A stretch of 64,000 bases of DNA, from contig CM069871.1 of assembly GCA_036172665.1 (NCBI GenBank), positions 2,914,001 through 2,978,000 of the forward strand. The letters are read 5' to 3'. Each line of letters starts with the position of its first letter. Position 1 is the first letter of the stretch. The notes below the pieces were generated by a model. It was not told the DNA's origin. It made no database searches and saw only the letters and a program-made list of their open reading frames with translations. Both the position numbers and the translations under genes were made by a program. Below, one piece after another: positions 12,006 to 23,540 of the stretch. This stretch comes from Prosopocoilus inquinatus. Lineage: Eukaryota > Arthropoda > Insecta > Coleoptera > Lucanidae.

Positions 12006-12121
12006 CTAACGGCTGGCACTTCTAAAATATCCCATTCCACCGAAGTATAGAACTCTGTTAGATCCACGCCGATATCGACAACATTGGAACCTTTCACCTC
12101 GTCTACGTGTCTTAAATCTAC
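12006..12121 (-). CDS. nAChRalpha3: nAChR alpha3-like exon: loop F region to pre-loop C
   Basis: This 116-nt exon follows a ttacag acceptor and ends at a gtaaaa donor. It encodes VDLRHVDEVKGSNVVD, then IGVDLTEFYTSVEW and DILEVPAV, and its last two bases AG are completed to Arg in the next exon. VDLRH, SNVVD and YTSVEWDILEVPA are strongly conserved among insect alpha1, alpha3 and alpha8. The stretch forms the loop F linker and the strand leading to loop C. It joins perfectly to GFQ upstream and RNEKFYTCC downstream. An 812-bp foldback element ends only 98 bp beyond its donor side (11907), which is unusually close. Confidence 0.93.
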
Positions 12122-12622
12122 CTGTAATCAAAAAAAAGGAAGCACATGATTCGATTTGCAGGAGTACATTTCTAATCTTATGAACGAAAAACGTAAAACC
12201 TAACACAATTATTGTGGTCAGTACACCGATCGAAGTCTTTCACTTTAGCCAATTAGTGGTTTCATTGCGCTGCACGTTGCAGAAAAAAAAATCAGAAACA
12301 AATGTTTGTCGGTTTTGAAACACAATTTGGCTGATTAATTAAAAAAAAATGATAAGCATGGTGACGAGAAAATAATTGTACAATACGTATTTAAAAAATA
12401 TATATAACAACGGTTTAAAAAAAAAGGAATAAAAATAAAAGACGCGCATTATATTTAAAAAATACATGCAAAAGATGGCGCGTATATTGTTTGAGTTGTA
12501 TTTTTAATTTTAATTTTTTTTAATTTACTAAATATTTATTAATATTTAAAAATACGTTGTCAAAAATGCCACTATTGTTTGTATTGAATGGGCGAAGCAA
12601 GAAAAAAGAAATTCAAAAATTA
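12122..12622. other. Intron upstream of the loop F exon
   Basis: AT-rich sequence without a recognisable gene. It contains one AGATGGCGC motif (12473). Confidence 0.4.
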
Positions 12623-12815
12623 AATGAAATCTAATACGTATAAAAAAAGATTATCAAAAGAAAGCAGATTTAATGCAATAAAAATTTAAAAAATAAAGCA
12701 AAAAGTCATTAAAAACTGAAAGAAACAATTGCTTAATTTTTTTAATGACTTTTTGTTTTATTTATTTTTTTATTGCATTAAATCTGCTTGCTTGCTTTTG
12801 ATATTAGATTTCATT
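12623..12815. mobile_element. AT-rich hairpin, ~190 bp
   Basis: Arms AATGAAATCTAAT...AGCAGATTTAATGCAATAA...AAAAAGTCATTAAAA and their reverse complements from 12741. This is the first, inverted relative of the array that follows, sharing TTTTGATATTAGATTTCATT. Confidence 0.7.
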
Positions 12816-13560
12816 AATTTTTTTTTATTAAAGTAACAAAATTAAAAAAAAATGAAAGAAAGTAATTTAAACAATATCTTCGTGTTATTTATTGAAATCT
12901 CAATAGATGGCGCTGTACTTTGCATCTCATTGCAATTGCATTGCTTTTGATATTAGATTTCATAATTTTTTTTTTTTTGATTAAAGTAACAAAATAAAAA
13001 AAATGAAAGAAAGTAATTTAAGCAATATCTTCGTGTTATTTATTGAAATCTCAATAGATGCCGCTGTACTTTGCATCTCATTGCGATTGCATTGCTTTTG
13101 ATATTAGATTTCATTAAATTTTTTTTTGATTAAAGTAACAAAATAAAAAAAATGAAAGAAAGTAATTTAAACAATGCCTTCGTGTTATTTATTGAAATCT
13201 CAATAGATGGCGCTGTACTTTGCATCTCATTGCGATTGCATTGCTTTTGATATTAGATTTCATTAAATTTTTTTTTGATTAAAGTAACAAAATAAAAAAA
13301 ATGAAAGAAAGTAATTTAAGCAATATCTTCGTGTTATTTCTTAAAATCTCAATAGATGGCGCTGTACTTTGCATCTCATTGCAATTGCATTGCTTTTGAT
13401 ATTAGATTTCATTAAATTTTTTAATTAAAATAATAACAAAATATAACAGGAAGTTATTTAAAAAAAAAATGAAAGAAAGTAATTTAAACAATGCCTTCGT
13501 GTTATTTATTAAAATCTCAATAGATGGCGCTGTACTTTGCATCTCGACGTCAATCTGGGA
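12816..13560. repeat. ~150-bp tandem array, five units, each with ATAGATGGCGC
   Basis: The unit contains ATGAAAGAAAGTAATTTAA, TTCGTGTTATTTATTGAAAT, CTCAATAGATGGCGCTGTAC and GCATTGCTTTTGATATTAG. The motif AGATGGCGC is at 12905, 13205, 13354 and 13522; the second unit has GATGCCGC instead. Confidence 0.93.
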
Positions 13561-14571
13561 CGAGTTTAATGAACGAACGGCAATGAAGTAGAAAAATCAT
13601 GATGTAAAGTAAGCAGAGTAAAGATGAAGATTTAATATAAAAAATTTAACAAAACGAAAGATCACTTTGCAGCAGTTTTCAAGGTTAATAAAGGTCGCGG
13701 TAATTAATCTTTTCATGTACTTCATAGTTTTGATTTTTTTTAACTTGGGTTCGCTGAATAAAGCAAGGTTCAGTTCAGTTGGGTTGGATTGACCCTGACA
13801 TTTTTTGGACTTAATTTTAATTGATTTTTAACGTTTTTTTTTAATTTTTTAACTTTCGTTTTTATAATTGGGTCGATTTAGTTACTTAACACCAACACAT
13901 TCTTTATGATGTTTGAAAGTGAAATTAAATAAGGAAATAATTTATAAGCGATTCACAAAACGAAAGACAACGCATCATCGCACATGACGACTATATAAAT
14001 AACTATTTATAATATTTTATCTTGTTTTGTAGGCTGACCTGCGGATTCGGTTGATGTTTATGAATCACACAGACGAAAATTGAATTGTTTTTTTTAAGAA
14101 TGACTTCATCTCACCCCCCCCCCCCCCTCCCCAATTAATTTTTTTTTCCTTGCGGAAACAGTGCTTTCTCGGCCAGCGGTTACGAGCGATTGGTGCAAAC
14201 ATTTGAGAAAGTTGGGCTTTCAGCGGGGAACTTTAGTCGATATTTACTTACCGCAGAGTCGCGGGGGAAAGAGAGAGAGAAAACTAACTGAATAGCAAAT
14301 GATACAATTGATTTCCAAGCTTTCGTATTTAGTAGTGGATTTAATTGAATTTTGCCTCCGTCTGCCTCTAGCTGGTGGTGGCCAACAGACAACCACCCAC
14401 TCCCATCGTCTAATGAGGCGGTGATGAATTGAAATTTAATTAAAATGCTGTCTGTCAATTCATCGCTTGCATCGGCCCTTCATTATAATATGTCAACTGC
14501 AGGTTTTAATTAGACATACCAATACCTAAGTGCTTTCGTCACAAAGCTCTCGTTAGGCAGGTGATTAATAA
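13561..14571. other. Intron, mostly unique, with poly-C tract
   Basis: No gene is visible. A C-run of about 13 lies near 14117. A 92-codon minus-strand frame at 14180-14458 has no family resemblance. The sequence between 13740 and 13870 shares words with the T-rich repeat that follows (GTTGGGTTGG). Confidence 0.4.
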
Positions 14572-14958
14572 TTGATCATTGTATATACAACACTGCGAAC
14601 AAATTATTTAAATTTATTCAATGAGGGACAATTACAGTTCCCTGTAATTTTTCCTTCTTCAAAATGGCACTGTTTAAATGCACACTTAAAATTTTTTAAA
14701 GCTTCTAAACTTGACAAGCTTAAAACTTTTGCAAAATCAGTGAAGCCGTATTTAAACGATGCGAATCTTTCGAGGCAAGAAGAATTACAGGAAACTGTAA
14801 TTGTCTACTATTTTTTTTTTGCTTTCGACCGTAACTCCTACAGAAAGAAAAAGAAAAACCTTGAACAAGTTTGTCCTTGGGCTTGGTCTTGCCTTGATTA
14901 TTTTTTTTAATTGAAGTTGCTTCTTGTCCGATGAAAATTGTAAGTACAATTTTTTTTT
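14572..14958. repeat. Dispersed repeat copy A
   Basis: GAATTACAGGAAACTGTAAT, GCTTTCGAC.GTAACTCCTAC and an A/G-rich tail recur at 18069-18165, so this is a dispersed element. Its 112-codon frame (14572-14910) is probably not a gene, because the second copy does not keep the frame. Confidence 0.6.
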
Positions 14959-15080
14959 AATCTCGAACCGGACAGAATTATGAAGGGAAAACACTCAACG
15001 TTTCGCTATAGATTTATAGCTGTACATCTATAGTGAAACGTTGAGTGTTTTCCCTTCATAATTCTGTCTGTTCAAGATTA
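14959..15080. mobile_element. Near-perfect hairpin with AACGTTGAGTGTTTTC
   Basis: A 55-bp stem (arms 14959-15013 and 15025-15080, few mismatches) with an 11-nt loop. The central arm motif is GAAACGTTGAGTGTTTTC. Confidence 0.85.
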
Positions 15081-15167
15081 AAAAAAAGTACTGACATTTT
15101 TTTTACAGTTTCCTGTAAACGTTTCCATTTTTTTTTAATTGAAGTTGCTTCTTGTCCGATGAAAATT

Positions 15168-15317
15168 GTAAGTACAAATTTTTTTTAATCTCGAACCGGA
15201 CAGAATTATGAAGAGAAAACACTCAACGTTTTTATAGCTATAAATCTACAGCGAAACGTTGAGTGTTTTCCCTTCATAATTCTGTCCGGTTCGAGATCAA
15301 AAAAAATTTGTACTTAC
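15168..15317. mobile_element. Second copy of the AACGTTGAGTG hairpin
   Basis: About 150 bp, near-perfect palindrome from GTAAGTACAAATT to AATTTGTACTTAC. It shares CTCGAACCGGACAGAATTAT and GAAACGTTGAGTGTTTTC with the hairpin at 14959. A third half-copy follows at about 15345-15380. Confidence 0.85.
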
Positions 15318-15379
15318 ATTTTTTTTTAAATTATTTTTTCCCTACCGCTATAAATCTATAGCGAAACGTTGAGTGTTTT

Positions 15380-17560
15380 CTCCACTCAGACTTTAGTTTG
15401 TTTGGGTTGACCTTGAAGCTCTTTTTCTTCAAATTTACATCCTGGCAGTTTATTTTTCTTTTTTTTCATAAATTCTCATTTCTCAACATTGTTTTGTTTT
15501 AATTTTAAATTTTTTAATTAAATAATTTGCCTCCGCTTAGGTTGGCTTTAGTTGGGTTGGGTTGCCCTTGAAACCCTCTACAAATTTATATTCTGGCAGT
15601 TTAATTCTTTTGGAAATGTTTCATAAATTCTTATTTCTCAACATTCTTTTGTTTTAATTTTTCTTTAATTTTTTTATTTTTCGTTTGGTGGTTTTAGTTT
15701 TACTTAATTTTTATTTTTTTTTGTTTTAATTTTCATACTTTTTTAAAATTATGCTTTCCCTGGGTTACCTTCACTTAGGTTGGCTTCAGTTGGGTTGGGG
15801 GTCGTCTTGAAACGCTTTTCCCTTCAAATTTATATTTTGGTACTTTTTTTTGGAGGGGGGTGGGAGGGCGGGAGATGTTTCATACATTCTTATTTCTCAA
15901 CATTCTTTTGTTTTAATTTTTCTTTAATTCTTTTATTCTTCGAGTTAGATCGTTGACCTTGGGCTTAGTTTTACGTAATTCTTATTATTTTTCTGTTTTA
16001 ATTTTTACTTTCTTTTTAATTTCCGTAATTGTTTTAAAATTATTCTTTCCCTGGGCTTCCTCTACACTTAGGATGGCCCTAGTTGAGTTGAGTTGACCTT
16101 GAAACACTTTCTTCTTCAAATTTACGTTTTGGCAATTGTTTTTTCTTAGGGAATGTTTCTTTAGTTTTTCACACTTTTTAAAAATTATTCTTTCTCTAGG
16201 TTGGCTTCGGTCGGATTGAGTTGACCTTGAAACTCCCCCCCCCCCTCTCTGCAAACTAACAGCGATTTCTTTAAAATTATTTTTAAAATTTTTATTTCTC
16301 AGCATTCTTTTGTTTTATTTTTTAAAAAAATTTTTATTCTTCAAGTTAGATCGTTGACCTTGGGCTTAGTTTTGCGTAATTCTTATTATTTTTCTGTTTT
16401 AATATTTACTTTCTTTTTAATTTCCGTAATTGTTTTAAAATTATTCTTTCCCTGGGCTTCCTCTACACTTAGGATGGCCCTAGTTGAGTTGAGTTGACCT
16501 TGAAACACTTTCTTCTTCAAATTTACGTTTTGGCAATTGTTTTTTCTTAGGGAATGTTTCTTTAGTTTTTCACACTTTTTAAAAATCATTCTTTCTCTAC
16601 GTTGGTTTCGGTCGGATTGAGTTGACCTTGAAACTCCCCCCCCCCCCCCCCCCCCCACCCACAAACTCTAACAGCGATTTCTTTAAAATTATTTTTTTAA
16701 TTTTTATTTCTCCACTTTTTGTTTTCTTTTGTTTTAATTGTTGGTTTTACTTGATCGTTTTAGTGAAATTCGGCTTCAATTGGTTGAGTTGGCCTTGAAT
16801 CCCTCCCCCTCCCACAGACTTACAGTTTGGATTGGGTTGACCTTGCGCTCAGCTTTACTTAATTTTTATTTTTTTGTTTTAGTTCTTCACACTTTTTAAA
16901 CATTATTCTTTCTCTAGGTTGGCTTCAGTTGCCCCCCCCCCCAAACTTATATTTTGACAATGTTTTTTTTTTAACTTCTTTATAAATTTTTATTATTTCT
17001 CAACATTCTATTGTTTTAATTGTTGGTTTTACTTGGTCGTTTAGTGGAGTTTGGCTTCAATAGATTGAGTTGACCTTGAACCCACCTCCCCCCCCCCCTC
17101 CCATAAACTTATATTTTGACAGTGATTTTTTTAACTTCTTTATGAATTTTTATTTCTCAACATTCTCTTGTTTTTAATTGTTGGTTTAATTAAATAATCG
17201 TTTCGTGGAATTCGATTGGGTTGACTTGACCTTGAGCTTAGGTTTGCTTAATTTTAGTTATTTCTTTTGTTTTAGCTTTGCGTATTTAAAAAAATAATAT
17301 TTTGCTTGTTTGTTTGGGTTAATTCGGTTAATCGGTTTGGATTGACTTTGGGCTTCGTTTTGATTGATTTAATTTAATTTAAAATTAAACCTAAAACGAA
17401 ATAAAACAACAACGGGAGATTAAAATAATAATAATAGACGTAAATTAAATAAAGAAATAAATAATTAAACTTGCTTATTCGTTTGGGTTAATTTCGATCG
17501 GTTTTGATTGATTTTATTTAATTTAAAAATTAAACCTAAAACGAAATAAAACAACAACGG
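15380..17560. repeat. T-rich degenerate tandem repeat with TTGACCTTGA motifs
   Basis: Imperfect units of roughly 150-400 bp contain GGTTGACCTTGAAAC, CTTCAAATTTA, TTTGGCAGTTT, TTCTCAACATTCTTTTGTTT. Two blocks near 15930-16240 and 16335-16660 are almost identical (about 400 bp apart). Poly-C runs at about 16237, 16636, 16930 and 17090 may be unstable or misassembled. Related to the array at 23.6-26.4 kb in the other orientation. Confidence 0.85.
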
Positions 17561-18785
17561 GAGAATAAAATAATAATAATAATAATAAAATAAATAATAA
17601 AATAAAGAAATAAATAATAAAATAAAGAAATAAATAATTATAACAATATAACAAATAAAAGTAAAAAATATTTCCACGAATAAAAATAAAATAAATAAAT
17701 AAACTAAAAATAAATATCTCCATTTTACAACAGAATCATAATCAGCAGAAACGCAATTCTCAGTTTTAGTTACGGGGACTCTGAACTAATAAATAACATT
17801 GTCGCGTTATGTTCCTCCATTAAGCGCCATCTCATTAGATTGGCCTACATTATTTACTCTTATTATCCTATCGAACCTTTAAAATCCTTCAAAGTTACAT
17901 CATTACATTAGTAACGAACACGGTTCAATATATAGGCAACCATAAAAGCGACTGTGTTCATTGGGTTGCCTATAATACGATTTCTTTTTTTATAACTTTT
18001 TGTTTAACGAACAGGCGTGTTATTTAAATGAATTGTTTATCGTTTATTTAAACGGCGTGCGAATTTGAGGAAAGAAGAATTACAGGTAACTGTAATTGTC
18101 TATTATTTTTCTTGCTTTCGACTGTAACTCCTACAAAAAGAGAAAGAAAAAGCTTGCACAAGCTCGGTTCGGTTCTAAATAACGGAATGAAGAGTAACTT
18201 TCATTATGTTATAATAGTATAAAGCGTTCTCTGCCCTCTTTAAATTTTCAAAGCGATATAAAATCATCTTCGAATCGCACGTAAAATTTCACTTCGCGCG
18301 TCTGTCTGTCAATCATAAAATTTAAACGCGCCCGACGGCTACGTCCAGAATTTAACAGCGTGCGAAAATAGAGACTGTAATGAGAAGCGATTTGCATAGT
18401 CTCGGAGGGAACACTTTAAATAATAATAAACGATCTCTCAAGATAAAATATTTTTACTGCTGTTTACAACCCATTAAAGCCGGCGGACTCATTAACAAAA
18501 CAATTTCTGCGAGCGTAAAGTTGAAATCTTCGCGAAACTTTTCGGACGAAAACGGTTGACATTAAAGGCGACATTGTAGTCCACTAACCTTCAATCGAAG
18601 AATTAGTATTATTTTCTTTTTTGTTTATTAAGTTACTTAATTAAAATTGCAACGCGTGAAATAATTTATACACAACCGCTAACCAAGTGTTTAGAAAAAA
18701 AAAAAAAAGAAAACAACACAGGAAAGAGAATTGCGAACGCGTTTTGAATTTTGTTTTTTCACTTTTGATAACAGATGGCGCAATC
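17561..18785. other. Intron with short repeats
   Basis: Starts with an AATAAA-rich low-complexity tract (to about 17710). A small hairpin TATAGGCAACC...GGGTTGCCTATA sits at 17929-17973. Dispersed repeat copy A recurs at 18063-18170. The only minus-strand AGATGGCGC is at 17824-17832; a plus-strand one is at 18773. No gene recognised. Confidence 0.5.
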
Positions 18786-18909
18786 ATTGGGCGCGTTCAG
18801 CGGATGCCTTGTTTACTCAGCAGTCGTTTGTGATTGGCTATTACCTATTCATGTGAGCCAATCACAATCGATTGCTGAGTAAGCAACTCAGCCGCTGAAC
18901 GCGCCCATT
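18786..18909. mobile_element. 124-bp foldback with GGGCGCGTTCAGCGG arms
   Basis: ATTGGGCGCGTTCAGCGG pairs with CCGCTGAACGCGCCCATT, and ACTCAGCAGTCG and GTGATTGGCT pair with their complements inside. A part of the same arm, ATGGGCGCGTTCAGCGG, recurs at 27773. Confidence 0.8.
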
Positions 18910-20770
18910 GTTGTGGACCATGGCAGGGTTGCCAGACTTTTTGGATGTAATTTCGCCAACTTACTGACAAAATGAAGGCGCCAATTTTTTCTAAAGTCAG
19001 AGACAAAGCGAAAAAAAAATCGCTTTCGATTTGGTTATCAAACCACGAATTAAAAAAAAAAGAAAAACAAATGAAAGCTACAAAAAAAACAGAACCAAGA
19101 GAGAAATGAAAGCGACGGCAACAAAATATGAGGCGTGAAGTGAACAAAAAACAAAAAGACAATGGAAGATCGACGGTACCAAGCTGAACGAGAGAAACAA
19201 TATTTTTCCGGACGAATAAAAAAATCGTAGAAAATCAAAACGAACCGTGAAAATGTCAAAAAAGGATGAAGAAAAACAAAAAGGAAACGAAATAAAGTAC
19301 GCAAAACAAAAGAAGATCACAACTGAGACGCAAAGCAAATTAAAACGATGAATTACAAACGAGCAAGAAACAAACAAACAAGAAATCGACAAATACGTAA
19401 AACGAAAGCATAGGAAAACAGAAAACAGAAAAAAAACAAAGAACAGGACTAAGATAGGTAATCAAAAACCAAATAAATTTCCAGACGAAAAATTAAAAAA
19501 AAAACAATCAAGTAAGTTACGTTAAACAAAAGATATCCGTATCCTTCCATTGTTTAAGGTTAATAAAGGTCGCGTTAAATGAAGTAAAAAATCGTGAAGA
19601 AACGTGGAGAGAAATGGAATTACATTAAGCAAGAGAAATCCTTCCATTGTTTACTAAAGCCTCACAATAGATGGCGCCACAATTGAAAGGAAAAAATGCA
19701 TGATTCGTTTTTCCTTACCAAGAAATCAATATTCTGAATTCTAGGTTGTTGATAGGAAACAAAAGGTAGCTGTAAAAAAAACGTCAAATAACAAACTGTG
19801 AAAAATCAGTTTGATAAAAATAAACGAAAGAGAAACGCGACAGCATAAAATGAATCAAAAAAAAAAAAAACATAAGTAGCACGATCCTGCGATGAACAGA
19901 AAAAAAAACGAAAACTCGTTGGAAACAAAAGAGAACTACACTTATCCAGGAGTCAACGAAATGCGAAAACCAATTTTTCGATTAACAGAGAGAGAAAAAT
20001 GCGAAAAACACGAAAAATAAAATACAAGAGCGGATAGACAAAAAAATTAAATAAATAAAAAAAAGACGATTCTTTAAAAAAAAAAACAACAATCTGAAAT
20101 CTAATTCTTAAAAAAATGATCGCGAAGGCAAGAAGATTGCACGCAAAAAAAATAATAATAAAACAAAAGATCATGAAAAAATGATGAAAAATCTCAATAG
20201 ATGGCGCTGTACTTTGCAGTTTTCAAGGGTAAGTGGGAGTGGGCCGAATTAAGTGAATGGCAATGAAGTAAAAAAGAAAAAAACAGAAAATACAAAAAGC
20301 AGAACAGAGATAAAGAGTTTAATAAAATGAAAAATCAAGTAAAAATGATAAAATAATTACAGAGTTAAACGATGTCTTTACTTTATTTACTAAAATCTCA
20401 ATAGATGGCGCAGTTTTCAAGGTTAATATAGTTCGAGTTCAAGGCCATGGCAATGAAGTGAAAAACGACGGAAAGAATAGTGATAAACAAAATTATTATT
20501 AAACATTAAACAACCCTATCCTTCCGTTGTTTGAAAAAGCCTCAACAGATGGCGCTACAATTTCTAGTTTTAGTTTAATGGAATAATTACATTTTGCTGT
20601 TTTTGTTTAATTCAGTGCAAACCACGAATCCGATATTCTGAAATGTTGAAAAAATAAAAAATAAAATATAGCATATTAAATAATTTGATGCAAAAAAATC
20701 CCAGTGAAGTAAAGTTAATTAAATTAAAAAAGAAGATGAACTTCAATAGATGGCGCGCTGTGACCTGCTT
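18910..20770. repeat. A-rich degenerate repeat, AGATGGCGC-bearing
   Basis: Units of variable length contain CCTTCCATTGTTTA, CTCAATAGATGGCGC, GTTTTCAAGGTTAA and GGCAATGAAGTAAAAAA. The motif is at 19679, 20199, 20403, 20547 and 20748. Related to the array at 12.8-13.6 kb by the motif and its flank CTCAATAGATGGCGCTGTAC. Long minus-strand T/F-rich frames here are low-complexity artefacts. Confidence 0.75.
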
Positions 20771-23075
20771 TGCTTTCTTTGATTTCGAAGCTGCGCCCGG
20801 TCATTATAGTGCGTTTGTTTGTTTGTTTTTCCTGGAAACTTGCTTTCGTTTCTTTCTCTTTCCTCGGTTGAGAAAATCGAATGACCTTGAAGGAAGGATG
20901 AATAGATAGTTTGGGTTTCGGTTTTCCCCCAAAACTGCGCCCAGTAATTTTCATGCGTTTGATTTTTTCCTGGAAATTTGCTTGCGTTTCGTTCTCTCTC
21001 TTCGGCTAAGAAAAACAAATGACTTTGAAGGAAGGTTGAATAGAGCAGTTTAGCTTTCGGCTTTTTCCCCCAAAACTACGCCCAGTCATCTTCGTGGGTT
21101 TGTTTTTTCCTGAAAATTTGCTTTCGTTTCTTTCTCCCTCCAGGAAGAATAGCAAGACGAGGGTTGGAATTGTGGCTCCAAATAATTCAAATTATTGGTC
21201 TTCAATTCGATTGGATTTCTTTTTTTCTGAAAATTTGCTTTCATTTCTTTCCCCCTCCAGGACGAAAAGAACAATGAGGGTTGGGATTATGGCTCTAAAT
21301 TCGAATTATTGGTCTTCAATGTCGGTGAAGATCCCATATTTGGAGCCTCTCCAAATTTTACGCCCCCCAGCCATTTTGGAACGATTTTCTTCCAAAAATT
21401 TGCTCCCATTTCTTTCCGTTTAGAAAGAGAAGTGAGAAGAAGATTGGAGATTCAAATTTGAATGGGTCTTTGGGATTTCGGCAAAACGTGGTCCGAATTT
21501 GAATTGGTCCTCCTCCAATGTCAGTGAAGATCCCGACATTGGAACTTCCCTCCAAAACTATCCCCAATCATTTTGGTTGGATTGGTTTTTTCCTGAAAAC
21601 TTGCTTTCGTTTCTTTCCCCTTCCAAGAAGAAATGCACGATGAGAGTTGGAATTGTGGATCCAAGTTGGAATTATTGGTCTTCAATTTGATTAGATTTTT
21701 TTTTCCTGAAAATTTGCTTTCATTTCTTTCCCCTTCAAGGACGAAAAGAACGATTGGGGTTGGGATTATGGCTCCAAATTCCAATTATTGGTCTTCAATG
21801 TCAGTGAAGATCCCATGTTTGGAGTCTCCCCAAATTTACGCCCCCGAGCCATTTTGGACCGATTTTCTTCCAAGAATTTGCTCTCATTTCTTTCCGTTTA
21901 GAAAGAGAAGTGAGAAGAAGATTGGAGATTCAAATTTGAATGGGTCTTTGGGATTTCGGCAAAACGTGGTCCGAATTTGAATTGGTCCTCCTCCAATGTC
22001 AGTGAAGATCCCGACATTGGAACTTCCCTCCAAAACTATCCCCAATCATTTTGGTTGGATTGGTTTTTTCGTGAAAACTTGCTTTCGTTTCTTTCCCCTT
22101 CCAAGAAGAAATGCACGATGAGAGTTGGAATTGTGGATCCAAGTTGGAATTATTGGTCTTCAATTTGATTAGATTTTTTTTCCTGAAAATTTGCTTTCAT
22201 TTCTTTCCCCTTCAAGGACGAAAAGAACGATGGGGGTTGGTATTATGGCTCCAAATTCCAATTATTGGTCTTCAATGTCAGTGAAGATCCCATGTTTGGA
22301 GTCTCCCCAAATTTACGCCCCCGAGCCATTTTGGACCGATTTTCTTCCAAGAATTTGCTCTCATTTCTTTCCGTTTAGAAAGAGAAGTGAGAAGAAGATT
22401 GGAGATTCAAATTTGAATGGGTCTTTGGGATTTCGGCAAAACGTGGTCCGAATTTGAACTGGTCCTCCTCCAATGTCAGTGAAGATCCCGACATTGGAAC
22501 TTCCCTCCAAAACTATCCCCAATCATTTTGGTTGGATTGATTTTTTCGTGAAAACTTGCTTTCGTTTCTTTCCCCTTCCAAGAAGAAATGCACGATGAGA
22601 GTTGGAATTGTGGATCCAAGTTGGAATTATTGGTCTTCAATTTGATTAGATTTTTTTTCCTGAAAATTTGCTTTCATTTCTTTCCCCTTCAAGGACGAAA
22701 AGAACGATGGGGGTTGGTATTATGGCTCCAAATTCCAATTATTGGTCTTCAATGTCAGTGAAGATCCCATGTTTGGAGTCTCCCCAAATTTACGCCCCCC
22801 AGCCATTTTGGACCGATTTTCTTCCAAGAATTTGCTCTCATTTCTTTCCGTTTAGAAAGAGAAGTGAGAAGAAGATTGGAGATTCAAATTTGAATGGGTC
22901 TTTGGGATTTCGGCAAAACGTGGTCCGAATTTGAATTGGTCCTCCTCCAATGTCGTCGGTGAAGATGCCGACATTGGAACTTCCCCCCTAAACCATGCCC
23001 ATTTTTGTTAGAATTCTTTTTTCCTGAAAATTTGCTTTCGTTTCGCTTCCGTCGGGGAAACAAAGCGAGACGGAG
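20771..23075. repeat. ~477-bp tandem array built from ~100-bp sub-units
   Basis: From about 21500 to 22960 three units are nearly identical (equivalent points 21714, 22191, 22668; period 477 bp). Upstream the array is more diverged. Each unit repeats TCCTGAAAATTTGCTTTCRT and TTTCTTTCCCCTTC with AGTTGGAAT.RTGG, so it is a higher-order repeat. Recurrent 60-115-codon frames are copies of one another and give no evidence of coding. Confidence 0.93.
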
Positions 23076-23540
23076 TAGTCCACTATTTGCTTTTTTCCCT
23101 TTTGTTATTACTCTTAATTAGTAAAAATAAAAAAAACGGTGAAAAGAATTTTTTTTTTTTTAAACCAACAAAAAAAATATTTAATTTACTTCACATTAAG
23201 GAGGGCCCGGTCGGTTGTTAATAAAGGGCCCAAACACAAATGTAATTTACTCAATTCCGACAACGTGAAACGACCTTTCCGATTGCCATCCCAGAGGCCT
23301 TCAGGTAACTTCCTCTAATTGCGAACGTCTGTAATGGGCTCGTAATCTTTTAATTTGCCCTGGGACGCCCGAAGGAAATTTTTATTCCCGATATTAATTT
23401 CCCCCCTTCAGCTGTATTATTAGTATTATTACGCCACCCCCAAGTCTTACGCGGTGCGGTGGTGAAAGTTTCCACGTAGAACAGATGATGGTAATTCATT
23501 ATACAGGTTGTCTTACGCCAAGTGTAACATAGCAGTTTGT
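23076..23540. other. Unique intron sequence
   Basis: No repeat is apparent apart from a TATACAGGTTGTCTTACG foldback-like end near 23500. No gene is visible. Confidence 0.4.

Noticed and set aside
14572..14910. 112-codon plus-strand frame
   Set aside because: Overlaps a dispersed repeat whose second copy (18.07-18.17 kb) does not keep the frame.
16230..17100. Poly-C runs as G-quadruplex or regulatory signals
   Set aside because: Homopolymer runs of variable length inside a degenerate repeat; possible assembly or sequencing artefacts.
17465..20174. Phe/Tyr-rich minus-strand frames (66-105 codons)
   Set aside because: Translations of A-rich low-complexity DNA; overlapping frames in several phases.
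21499..22934. Repeated frames of 63-115 codons in the 477-bp array
   Set aside because: Copies of a recently amplified unit; no domain, and the frames overlap in several phases.
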